Below are positions 44,191 to 51,978 of a DNA stretch of 54,033 bases, in pieces. Where the stretch lies: contig JAGGWH010000156.1 of the NCBI GenBank assembly GCA_021157585.1, forward strand, positions 1-54,033. Reading direction: 5' to 3'. Made by a program: the position numbers and the translations under genes. Numbering within the stretch: position 1 is the stretch's first letter; every line of letters starts with the position of its first letter. Origin of the DNA: Bacteroidales bacterium. GTDB taxonomy: Bacteria; Bacteroidota; Bacteroidia; Bacteroidales; UBA12170. The notes beneath the pieces are model-generated. The model made no database searches. It worked only from the letters and a program-made list of their open reading frames with translations, and had not been told where the DNA came from.

Positions 44191-44266
44191 CTAAACTCAA
44201 TGAAATAGTTTATGCTTTTTATATTTTTATTGATAATAAAATAACAACAATTTATTTTACACTTAC

Positions 44267-44320
44267 ATTAAGTATACTTAATTTATTTAGTATACTTGCG
44301 TTACAGATAAAGTATATTTA
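44267..44320. promoter_or_regulatory. array of three AGTATACT-type palindromes in a gene-free region
   Basis: The 326 bp between the PNPOx and glmS genes (44159-44484) hold a perfect 16-bp palindrome ATTAAGTATACTTAAT (44267-44282), a second AGTATACTT (44289-44297) and a weaker AAGTATATTT (44310-44319). Their centres are 18 and 22 bp apart, close to two helical turns each. This looks like an operator for a dimeric regulator not encoded here. TATACTTG (44291-44298) within the second copy also resembles a plus-strand -7 element. The rest of the gap holds only a 25-codon reading frame (44358-44435) of doubtful status. Confidence 0.5.
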
Positions 44321-44484
44321 ATCTATAAAAGATAACCACAGAAAAATAGTTGTTAGTATGGATGATATAGCCGGAGGAAACCTAGAGGGTATTGAGCATA
44401 TCCATCTAAGAGAATTTTTAAGTACTATTTTTTAACTTTTTAGTCCTATCACAAATTAATTACTAGAATCATTTTGCCAAATAA

Positions 44485-46323
44485 TTATTCCACCGTAACC
44501 GATTTAGCCAAATTTCTTGGCATATCCACTTCGCAATTACGAGCAACGGCAATATGATAAGCTAATAACTGCATAGGAATAGTAGCCAAAAGCGGTACAA
44601 GCATTTCTTCAGTTTCAGGAATTTCTATAACATAATCTGCCAAACGTTTAACTTCAGTATCGCCTTTAGTTACGATGGCTAAAATGATTCCTTTACGTGC
44701 TTTTATTTCTTCAATATTACTTACTACCTTTTCGTAGGTTCCTTTGTTTGTAGCAACAACTACCACAGGCATATTTTTATCGATAAGTGCTATTGGTCCG
44801 TGTTTCATCTCAGCTGCCGGATAACCTTCGGCATGGATATAAGAAATTTCTTTTAGTTTAAGAGCACCTTCTAAAGCAACGGGGAAATTATATCCTCTTC
44901 CTAAGTATAAGAAATTACGTGCATTTACAAATGCTTTAGATATCTCTTTAACTTGTTCATTTATGCGTAAGGCTTCTTCTACTTTAAAAGGAATTTCTTC
45001 TAATTCGTGTAACAAATGATGGAATTTTGAACGCTCGATAGTCCCTCTCATTTTTGCTAATCGCAGAGCCATTAATGTAAGAACAGACACTTGAGCGGTA
45101 AATGCTTTTGTAGAAGCTACTCCTATTTCCGGTCCGGCATGGGTATAACTTCCGGCATGAGTTTCTCTGGCAATACTGGATCCAACAACATTACAAATAC
45201 CTATTATTGTCGCTCCTTTTTCTTTTGCCATACGAATAGCCGCCAATGTATCAGCAGTTTCTCCGGATTGCGAAATAGCAATAACTACATCATCTTCGTT
45301 TATAATGGGGTTACGGTAACGGAATTCTGAACCATATTCCACCTCAACAGGAATACGTGCAATATCTTCAAATAAATATTCTCCAACAAGAGCAGCATGC
45401 CAAGAAGTACCACAAGCTACCATAATAATTCTTTTGGCAGCAGCCATCTTATCCTCGTATTCAGAGATACCTCCTAAAGAAATTGTTTCCTGATCTAAAC
45501 GTAAACGCCCACGCATACTATCTCTGATAGAAAGTGGTTGCTCATATATTTCTTTCATCATAAAATGATCGTAACCACTTTTTTCTATAGCCGACAGATT
45601 CATTTCCAATTCTTGCACATAAGGTATTTCCTCATGATCAGCAATAGTGATAATTCTCATTTCTCCCTCACGTGGAATAATTGCTATTTCTTCATCATTA
45701 AGATAAACCACATGTTTTGTATATTCTATCAATGGAGTTGCATCAGAAGCAATAAAATGTTCATCTTCTCCAATACCAACAACTAATGGACTTCCTTTTC
45801 TGGCAGCAATTAATAAATCGGGATCTCCTTTAGATAAAATAGCTATGGCATAAGCACCAACAACTTGATTTAAAGCAATACGGACGGCTTCAACTAAATC
45901 TAGACCTTCTTTTTGTTGAACATCTTCAATAAGGTGAATTAAAACTTCAGTATCTGTTTCGCTTAAAAAATTATGCCCTCGCATTTGCATCTCTTCACGC
46001 AAAGAAGCATAATTCTCAATAATTCCATTATGAATCATTGCAAGCGTTTTATATTGAGAATAGTGAGGGTGAGCATTAAGTTGATTGGGTTCTCCGTGAG
46101 TAGCCCAACGAGTATGACCAATTCCTATGGTACCACTAATGTCTTTTCCTTTAACACTAGCTTCAAGGTCTTTAACCCTACCTGCTGTTTTATATAGTTT
46201 TAAATCTCCATCGGCAAGGGCTATTCCGGCACTATCGTAACCTCTATATTCTAATCTTTTTAATCCTTTTATTAAAATGGGATAAGCCTCTCTGGGGCCA
46301 ATGTATCCGACAATTCCACACAT
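44485..46323 (-). CDS. glmS: glucosamine-6-phosphate synthase, isomerizing
   Basis: GlmS makes glucosamine 6-phosphate from fructose 6-phosphate and glutamine, the entry step to peptidoglycan and LPS amino sugars. Cys2 after processed Met (MCGIVGYIGPREA) is the glutaminase nucleophile. Two SIS domains follow (ACGTSWHAALVGEYL and YLGRGYNFPVALEGALKLKE), and the tail DMPRNLAKSVTVE is conserved. The length, 612 residues, is normal. I see no glmS ribozyme in the leader. Confidence 0.97.
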   Translation of the reverse strand: MCGIVGYIGPREAYPILIKGLKRLEYRGYDSAGIALADGDLKLYKTAGRVKDLEASVKGKDISGTIGIGHTRWATHGEPNQLNAHPHYSQYKTLAMIHNGIIENYASLREEMQMRGHNFLSETDTEVLIHLIEDVQQKEGLDLVEAVRIALNQVVGAYAIAILSKGDPDLLIAARKGSPLVVGIGEDEHFIASDATPLIEYTKHVVYLNDEEIAIIPREGEMRIITIADHEEIPYVQELEMNLSAIEKSGYDHFMMKEIYEQPLSIRDSMRGRLRLDQETISLGGISEYEDKMAAAKRIIMVACGTSWHAALVGEYLFEDIARIPVEVEYGSEFRYRNPIINEDDVVIAISQSGETADTLAAIRMAKEKGATIIGICNVVGSSIARETHAGSYTHAGPEIGVASTKAFTAQVSVLTLMALRLAKMRGTIERSKFHHLLHELEEIPFKVEEALRINEQVKEISKAFVNARNFLYLGRGYNFPVALEGALKLKEISYIHAEGYPAAEMKHGPIALIDKNMPVVVVATNKGTYEKVVSNIEEIKARKGIILAIVTKGDTEVKRLADYVIEIPETEEMLVPLLATIPMQLLAYHIAVARNCEVDMPRNLAKSVTVE

Positions 46324-46374
46324 ATCGTTTTATTTAGGGATAAGATTCTGGCGTTAATCATTTGTTAAGTCGAG

Positions 46375-46382
46375 CAAAATTA
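46375..46382 (-). promoter_or_regulatory. -7 element TAATTTTG of glmS
   Basis: TAATTTTG lies 51 nt before the ATG at 46323. Confidence 0.55.
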
Positions 46383-46551
46383 AAAAATAAAGTGTTTTGA
46401 AAAAAATATTGACTAATCTCACTGTAACGATATTCAAAAATACACTATTAATTTCAATTTTGATATTCAAATTCATATTTATTTGCTTGCTTATTTTCTA
46501 TCTGCCATATTTTCTGTATTTTTAGAGAGTTATACATAGAGCTAATTATTT

Positions 46552-46559
46552 TAAATTTG
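46552..46559 (+). promoter_or_regulatory. -7 element TAAATTTG of the radical SAM gene
   Basis: TAAATTTG lies 20 nt before the ATG at 46580. Confidence 0.55.
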
Positions 46560-46579
46560 TGTTTAATACTTAAGTTATA

Positions 46580-47587
46580 ATGATAAAACATTTTACTATA
46601 CCTATTTTTATTCCTGAATTGGCCTGTCCGTTTCAGTGTGTTTTTTGTGATCAACGAAAAATATCAGGGTCTATTAAAGTCCCTGATTTAAAAGAGGTAG
46701 ACGATATTATTCAAAAACATTTAAGTACATTGCCAACAGAAAAAGTACAAATTGAGATTGGTTTTTTTGGTGGAAATTTTACCGGAATACCTGAATCCGA
46801 CCAGCATAATTTTTTAAAGATTGCTCAAAAATATGTAGATAGCGGAAGGGTTGATTCCATCCGTCTTTCTACTCGTCCCGATTATATATCCGATAGTATT
46901 CTTTCTCTTTTAAATGAATATTCTGTTAAAACAATAGAGTTAGGTGCTCAATCGATGAACGAGGGCGTGTTGATTAAATCGGGGAGGGGGCATACGGCTC
47001 AAGATGTTATAGACAGCTCCAAATTAATACAGGAAGCCGGATTTAATCTTGGTTTACAAATTATGCTTGGGTTACCCGGCGACACCAAAGAAAAATGCTT
47101 AGAAACAGCAGAACAAATTGTTGCTCTTCAGCCACATGACATCCGTATTTACCCAACATTGGTTATTAAAGGTACGGAATTAGCAGAACTTTTTAAAAAT
47201 GGAAGGTACGAACCTTTGAGTTTGCAAACTGCTGTACTTTGGTCTAAAGATATTTATAGTATTTTCGATAAAGCAGGTTTAAATATTATCCGTGTTGGCT
47301 TACATCCTTCGGAGGAATTAACAGATAGCAAATCCTTACTCGCAGGACCTTATCATCCTTCTTTTCGAGAATTAGTATTAACTGAATTATGGAAAGATCG
47401 TTTTTTAGAAAGACTTGAATTTTCAAAATCTAAGTCTCTAATAATTTATGTTGCTGCATCAGAACTTAATTATGCTATTGGTTATAACAGTACCAACAAA
47501 AAATTATTAGAACAAAAATTTGAGGCTGTAAAAATAAAAATCGACCAAAAATTGATTAACTATTCTTTTTATGCTGATTATTATTGA
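46580..47587 (+). CDS. Elp3-like radical SAM protein
   Basis: This 335-residue protein binds a [4Fe-4S] cluster through C16-PFQ-C20-VF-C23, the CX3CX2C motif of radical SAM enzymes. Later segments match the Elp3-like radical SAM core: GFFGGNFTGIP, RLSTRPDYIS, ELGAQSMNEGVL, GHTAQDV, QIMLGLPGDT and RIYPTLVIKGTELAEL. The acetyltransferase domain of true Elp3 is absent. The substrate is unknown. Its last 17 bp overlap the start of a DUF6873-like gene, so the two are translated together. Confidence 0.9.
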   Translation: MIKHFTIPIFIPELACPFQCVFCDQRKISGSIKVPDLKEVDDIIQKHLSTLPTEKVQIEIGFFGGNFTGIPESDQHNFLKIAQKYVDSGRVDSIRLSTRPDYISDSILSLLNEYSVKTIELGAQSMNEGVLIKSGRGHTAQDVIDSSKLIQEAGFNLGLQIMLGLPGDTKEKCLETAEQIVALQPHDIRIYPTLVIKGTELAELFKNGRYEPLSLQTAVLWSKDIYSIFDKAGLNIIRVGLHPSEELTDSKSLLAGPYHPSFRELVLTELWKDRFLERLEFSKSKSLIIYVAASELNYAIGYNSTNKKLLEQKFEAVKIKIDQKLINYSFYADYY

Positions 47588-48260
47588 TAAGCGTATCCCA
47601 AAAGAAGCCAAAAAACGCTTATCTTATTTTGGTGATTTAGTAGAATTATCGACCCAAAATATTACTTATTCGGCTATTTCGGGTCATCCTGATATTTTTC
47701 TTTGTCAAACTCCAAAATCTTTAATTTGTGCTCCCAACTTACCGGAAAATTACCAAACTATCTTCAAAAACAAAGGGATTGATTTTATCCTAGGAAATAA
47801 TCTTGTAGGATCAAGTTTTCCCGAAACCAGCTTTTATAACTGTTTAGTAACCGAAGACTATCTTTTTCATAAAAAAGGACATACAGACAAGCAGATTCTT
47901 AAACAGTGCGAAGAGATAGAATTTATTAATTTACCACAAGCCTATACCAGATGTAGTTTGATTGCTATTTCGCCGCAAAATTTTATAAGCTCCGACAAAG
48001 GCATAGAAAAGGCATTGCGAAAACACAGGCTAAATGTACATTATTTTTCATCTAAAGAAATCCTTTTGCCCGATATGCCACACGGATTTATTGGTGGTGC
48101 TTTGGGCTTACATTCTAATAAACTTTTTGTTATTGGAAACCCTGATTTTCATTCTTGGGGGAATGAGTTTAAGGCACTCATTAAGCGGCAAGATATTGAA
48201 TTAATTTCTCTTTATAATGGATCTTTTTTTGATGGTGGTGGAATTTTCTTTTTAGAATAA
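47571..48260 (+). CDS. DUF6873-like (guanidino-modifying enzyme fold) protein
   Basis: This 229-residue protein resembles the DUF6873 family, predicted to have the five-bladed fold of guanidino-modifying enzymes such as arginine deiminase. Shared features include the opening LIIIDKRIP, HPDIFLCQTP, the GNNLVGSSFPETSFYNCLV tract and the C-terminal HGFIGGALGLHSNKLFVIGNPD with its HG and conserved Asp. Cys, His and acidic residues typical of that fold are present but the catalytic set is unproved. The gene overlaps the radical SAM gene by 17 bp. Whether the two act on the same substrate is inference. Confidence 0.65.
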   Translation: MLIIIDKRIPKEAKKRLSYFGDLVELSTQNITYSAISGHPDIFLCQTPKSLICAPNLPENYQTIFKNKGIDFILGNNLVGSSFPETSFYNCLVTEDYLFHKKGHTDKQILKQCEEIEFINLPQAYTRCSLIAISPQNFISSDKGIEKALRKHRLNVHYFSSKEILLPDMPHGFIGGALGLHSNKLFVIGNPDFHSWGNEFKALIKRQDIELISLYNGSFFDGGGIFFLE

Positions 48261-48262
48261 AC

Positions 48263-48661
48263 TCAAGAGAATGTGATATATGCATTAGCAAGAAAGTTCC
48301 AAATAGTTACAAATCCAATAGCAAAGAGTTTCGATAAATAAAAATTCCAATGCATTTTATTTACTATCAGCCAAAGAACTAAGGTATTCAAACCTAAGCC
48401 TATTAAAGAGATTAATAAAAACTGCGAATATTCAACTAAAATCTGTGGGTTTTCGCTTTGAAAAGTCCATATTCTATTAAACAAATAATTTGAGCTTGCA
48501 GCAAGAGTAAAACCCAAAGCGTTGGATAAATATTTTTGAAGCTTTACCTTTTCTTTAAAAAGATAAGTAAACCCAAAATCGATAAATAAACCCGAAAAAC
48601 CTACCAAAACAAATTTGATAAACTTATGGATTAAAGCTTCGCTTATTTGAAATAAAAGCAT
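48263..48661 (-). CDS. GtrA family membrane protein
   Basis: This 132-residue protein has the four membrane helices of the GtrA/DPMS family: FVLVGFSGLFIDFGFTYLF, GFTLAASSNYLFNRIWTF, FLLISLIGLGLNTLVLWL and FAIGFVTIWNFLANAYITF. The SNYLFNRIWTF segment is the family signature. Members flip or anchor undecaprenyl-linked sugars for cell-surface glycan assembly. It follows the M28 peptidase gene by 34 bp. Confidence 0.9.
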   Translation of the reverse strand: MLLFQISEALIHKFIKFVLVGFSGLFIDFGFTYLFKEKVKLQKYLSNALGFTLAASSNYLFNRIWTFQSENPQILVEYSQFLLISLIGLGLNTLVLWLIVNKMHWNFYLSKLFAIGFVTIWNFLANAYITFS

Positions 48662-48695
48662 AGAAAAAAGAGTCGTTAAAATACGGCTCTATATT

Positions 48696-50465
48696 TTATA
48701 AATTAACCAATAAAACTACTTTCTCATTATTACGAATAACATCAACTGTGGCTGTTGTACTTGCTTCCAACTTTTTTAAGCGACTCATATATTCGTATAT
48801 ATTACTTACCGGCATTCCGTTAATAGCAACAATACGATCGCCTCTTTTCATTCCGGCAGCTTCGGCCGGACCGCCTTTACTAACAGCATCAACACCTAAG
48901 CCGTTATTTTCTGTAGAGGTAAAGTTAGGCATAATACCTAATGTTATTTTATATCTTCTACTACCGTTGGCTCTTTGTTTTGGTCCTGCCTCTTTAAAAG
49001 TCAGATTCTCTTCTCTATTAATAAGATTCAACATTAGATTATAGGTATAATCGGCAATTGATTTGGTACCCTCGAGATTAATCTTATCGGGGGTATCAAA
49101 AGGTGTATGATAATCAGGGTGAGCACCGGAACTCAAGAAAAATACAGGAATATCTTTAGCGTAAAAAGATGCGTGGTCTGATGGACCAAATCCTTCTTGT
49201 TGCATGCTAATTGCAAAAGTAGAATCTGTATTTAAACTATTTAAAATATTCTCAGATTCGGGAGACGTTCCCGTTCCTCCAATCATTAAACTATTGTCTT
49301 TTTTTAAGCGTCCAATCATATCAATATTAACCATGGCTTTTAATTGCTTAAGCTCAAATAAAGGATTTTCCACAAAATAATTTGATCCTAAAAGTCCCAT
49401 TTCTTCGGCACCAAAAGCCATAATCAATACGCTTCGTTTTAAATCTTTTTGAGTAGCGAGTTTTTCAGCTATTTCAATAATTCCGGCTACTCCTGAAGCG
49501 TTATCGTCAGCACCATAATGAACAGCTACTGTATCGGGCATACGAGAGCCGGAACTTGGACCTCCAAAGCCCAAATGATCCCAATGAGCTCCTAAAACAA
49601 TTATTTCGTCTTTTAATTCATTACCTTCTATAAAAGCCAAAATATTTTCCGTTTCAACCTTTTTTTGTTTTACATCGGTAGTAGCATTCAAAGTTTTTCC
49701 ACTAGCAAAAGAAATAGGCGTATGTTTTTCGTTAAGATTTTTTTCAAGTTCTCCAATAGTGGTTTTTTCTAAAAAGGCATTTGCAAATTCTCTTTTTATA
49801 TTAATGACAGATATTCCCGCATTAGATCGTGTTTTATCAAAATTTAATCCAATAAGTTTATCGCCTTTATCGAACTTAGGTCCGTTTACAAACAAAACTC
49901 CGGCAGCACCTTTATCTTTTGCCGTAATAACCTTATCTCGCTCTCCTGCATATTTGGCAAATTCGCTATTTTCATCATCACCTTCAGGATCGCCCATTAA
50001 TACAAGGACCCATTTATCTTTTACATCAACAGTAGCGTAATCGTCCCACGAAATTTTATCTGTTTCTATAGAAAAACCATAACCGACAAAAACAACCTCA
50101 GCTTCTAAGCTCATATTTTTTGTGTAGGAAAAAGGGGCGAAATCTGTATTTAAGACCCCTTGTGTATCGCCAAACTGTATGGTGTTATTTTCGCCTGCAG
50201 TGATGGCAGTTACAACTTCAAACTTTTGAAACCCGTTATCACCTAAGAGTTCCAAACTCCCTTTAACAAAATTATATTTAATATAATTAGCGGCAATTTT
50301 ACTTTCTTCTGTTCCGGGATAACGCCCTTTTAAAGAATCTGATGCTAAATATCGAATATGTCCGTCAAGTTCTTTGATTGTGATTTCGGGATTCTCAACA
50401 TTACAAGAATCAAATAAAAAAAGAGCCATTAGGCCTAATAGGGTATAATTTAATTTCTTGAACAT
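48696..50465 (-). CDS. M28 family zinc peptidase with PA and PDZ domains, lipoprotein
   Basis: This 589-residue secreted protein has a lipoprotein signal (LFLFDSC20). A PA-like domain (about 120-230, KWVLVLMGDPEGD and AAGVLFVNG) precedes the M28 peptidase core with zinc ligands in GAHWDHLGF, YGADDNASG, AFGAEEMG, NIDMIGR and DYHTPFDTPDK. A PDZ domain ends the protein (GIMPNFTSTENNGLGVDAVSKGGPAEAAGMKRGD-like segment). Members are aminopeptidases acting at the cell surface or in the periplasm. GtrA follows on the same strand. Confidence 0.93.
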   Translation of the reverse strand: MFKKLNYTLLGLMALFLFDSCNVENPEITIKELDGHIRYLASDSLKGRYPGTEESKIAANYIKYNFVKGSLELLGDNGFQKFEVVTAITAGENNTIQFGDTQGVLNTDFAPFSYTKNMSLEAEVVFVGYGFSIETDKISWDDYATVDVKDKWVLVLMGDPEGDDENSEFAKYAGERDKVITAKDKGAAGVLFVNGPKFDKGDKLIGLNFDKTRSNAGISVINIKREFANAFLEKTTIGELEKNLNEKHTPISFASGKTLNATTDVKQKKVETENILAFIEGNELKDEIIVLGAHWDHLGFGGPSSGSRMPDTVAVHYGADDNASGVAGIIEIAEKLATQKDLKRSVLIMAFGAEEMGLLGSNYFVENPLFELKQLKAMVNIDMIGRLKKDNSLMIGGTGTSPESENILNSLNTDSTFAISMQQEGFGPSDHASFYAKDIPVFFLSSGAHPDYHTPFDTPDKINLEGTKSIADYTYNLMLNLINREENLTFKEAGPKQRANGSRRYKITLGIMPNFTSTENNGLGVDAVSKGGPAEAAGMKRGDRIVAINGMPVSNIYEYMSRLKKLEASTTATVDVIRNNEKVVLLVNL

Positions 50466-50537
50466 AAGCTTGATTTTAGTGCTTTATAATTCACGAAATT
50501 ACAAGAAAAAAATTGATTCTGTAGGAAATACATATAA

Positions 50538-50576
50538 AAAACCCGACTTTCAGGGGTTCAGAAGAAGTCGGGTTTT
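50538..50576 (-). terminator. terminator of the small secreted protein gene
   Basis: AAAACCCGACTT (50538-50549) pairs with AAGTCGGGTTTT (50565-50576); the minus-strand product ends in a T run. It lies 24 nt after the stop at 50601. Confidence 0.9.
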
Positions 50577-50600
50577 AAATGTGTGTAATTTAGGGGTATC

Positions 50601-50984
50601 TTAAATGCGATAACTTAAAACTAGTCGAGCCCCTATTCCACCGTCAACCCAAACGGTATAGTTTCCTGCTCCTAATTTTAAACTTGATAATTTTGCTCCA
50701 CTTTCTTGAACTTTTCCATTTCCATCTCTATTATATCGATAAACGATATTACCGTTTGCAGCTTTAATTACAAATCCTTTATTAGTAAATGCGGCTCCAC
50801 TATAGCAGTTATTACCTGCTACCAATGTGTTTATAACAAATGCTGATGCGGTTTTACCACTTGGGACAACTAAATTAGCGGGTTGAGAAACGCAAGAAGA
50901 GTTAATACTTGCATTTATTTTATGCTGTGCCTGTACGGTAAAACCTAAAAAAACAATTAAAATAACTAATACTACTTTTTTCAT
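50601..50984 (-). CDS. small secreted protein of unknown function
   Basis: This 127-residue protein has a signal peptide (VVLVILIVFLGFTVQAQ) and then a compact, Gly/Ser/Asn-rich domain with two cysteines that could form a disulfide (NSSCVS and NNCYS). Strands such as ASAFVINTLVAGNN, GFVIKAANGNIVYRYNRDG and LGAGNYTVWVDGGIGARLVLSY suggest a small beta-sandwich. I recognise no family. It stands alone with its own -7 element (51015-51008) and its own terminator, so it is expressed independently. Confidence 0.7.
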   Translation of the reverse strand: MKKVVLVILIVFLGFTVQAQHKINASINSSCVSQPANLVVPSGKTASAFVINTLVAGNNCYSGAAFTNKGFVIKAANGNIVYRYNRDGNGKVQESGAKLSSLKLGAGNYTVWVDGGIGARLVLSYRI

Positions 50985-51007
50985 AATGATGAATATTTAA
51001 TACCTAT

Positions 51008-51015
51008 CAAAGGTA
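51008..51015 (-). promoter_or_regulatory. -7 element TACCTTTG of the small secreted protein gene
   Basis: TACCTTTG lies 23 nt before the ATG at 50984. Confidence 0.6.
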
Positions 51016-51162
51016 GTGTAGTAAACAGATGAGTTTATACCTAAATACTGATTCGTAGCATTTGAATCCATATTCGATAAGGTTGAGAAAAAATCCGATT
51101 AATATCTTGAGCTAAAAATATTGCTAAAGATGATTTTTACTTTGTAGAATATTGAAAAGCTG

Positions 51163-51170
51163 TACTTTTG
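51163..51170 (+). promoter_or_regulatory. -7 element TACTTTTG of truA
   Basis: TACTTTTG lies 19 nt before the ATG at 51190. Confidence 0.6.
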
Positions 51171-51189
51171 TAAATAATTGATTTGGTTT

Positions 51190-51954
51190 ATGAGCAAGCG
51201 CTATTTTATTGAACTAGCATATAATGGACGGAATTTTCATGGATGGCAGATACAGCCTAATGCAATTACTGTTCAAGAAACACTACAAGATGCTTTAAAA
51301 ATATTATTAAAACAAAAAATAGATGTTATAGGTTGTGGAAGAACTGATACCGGTGTTCATGCTCGTCAGTTTTTTGCTCATATGGAATTGGATTTAGATA
51401 CTATTGAGGTAAGCGTAGATCAACTAACCTATAAATTGAATCGTCTTCTAAATAACGATATTGCTATTTTTCGCATTTTTATCGTAAATGATGCTGCGCA
51501 CACTCGCTTTGAAGCATTAAGTAGAACATATGAATATCGTTTGCGTATGGATAAATATCCTTTCGATCAGGAATTTACTTATCGTTCAACATATCCTAAG
51601 CTTGATTTTGAACTTATGAATAAAGCAGCTGCTTTATTGTTTAATTATACCGACTTTACAAGTTTTTCAAAAACAGGTACCGATGTTAAAACTAATAATT
51701 GCAAGATAATGCAAGCCGACTGGAAAAACGTAGATGGGGTTTGGATATTTACTATAAAAGCCGATCGTTTTTTAAGAAATATGGTGAGGGCTATTGTTGG
51801 AACACTTTTAGAAGTAGGTAGTGGAAAAATAGATTTAAACAATTTTACACAAATTATCGAAAGCAAGAATCGTAGTAATGCGGGATGGTCAGTTCCTGCT
51901 CATGGCTTAGCTTTAATTAAATTAGAGTATCCCGATTGGATTTATTCTGTATAA
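51190..51954 (+). CDS. truA: tRNA pseudouridine(38-40) synthase TruA
   Basis: TruA makes pseudouridine at positions 38-40 of tRNA anticodon arms. The motif GCGRTDTGVHARQ carries the catalytic Asp53 (from ATG). FRNMVRAIVGTLLEVG is the second conserved segment. From ATG 51190 the protein is 254 residues; a TTG at 51178 would give four more residues but lies just after the promoter element. It converges with the DUF5916 gene, the two stops being 24 bp apart. Confidence 0.97.
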   Translation: MSKRYFIELAYNGRNFHGWQIQPNAITVQETLQDALKILLKQKIDVIGCGRTDTGVHARQFFAHMELDLDTIEVSVDQLTYKLNRLLNNDIAIFRIFIVNDAAHTRFEALSRTYEYRLRMDKYPFDQEFTYRSTYPKLDFELMNKAAALLFNYTDFTSFSKTGTDVKTNNCKIMQADWKNVDGVWIFTIKADRFLRNMVRAIVGTLLEVGSGKIDLNNFTQIIESKNRSNAGWSVPAHGLALIKLEYPDWIYSV

Positions 51955-51978
51955 ACCAACCAACTTGAGTTAATAATG

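Noticed and set aside
44358-44435. 25-codon frame beginning MDDIAGG after the palindrome array
   Set aside because: Too short and without a clear promoter or known family to list as a gene; kept only as part of the array finding.
44485-46400. GlmS ribozyme in the glmS leader
   Set aside because: The predicted leader is only about 45 nt, too short for the ribozyme core, which is typical of Firmicutes.
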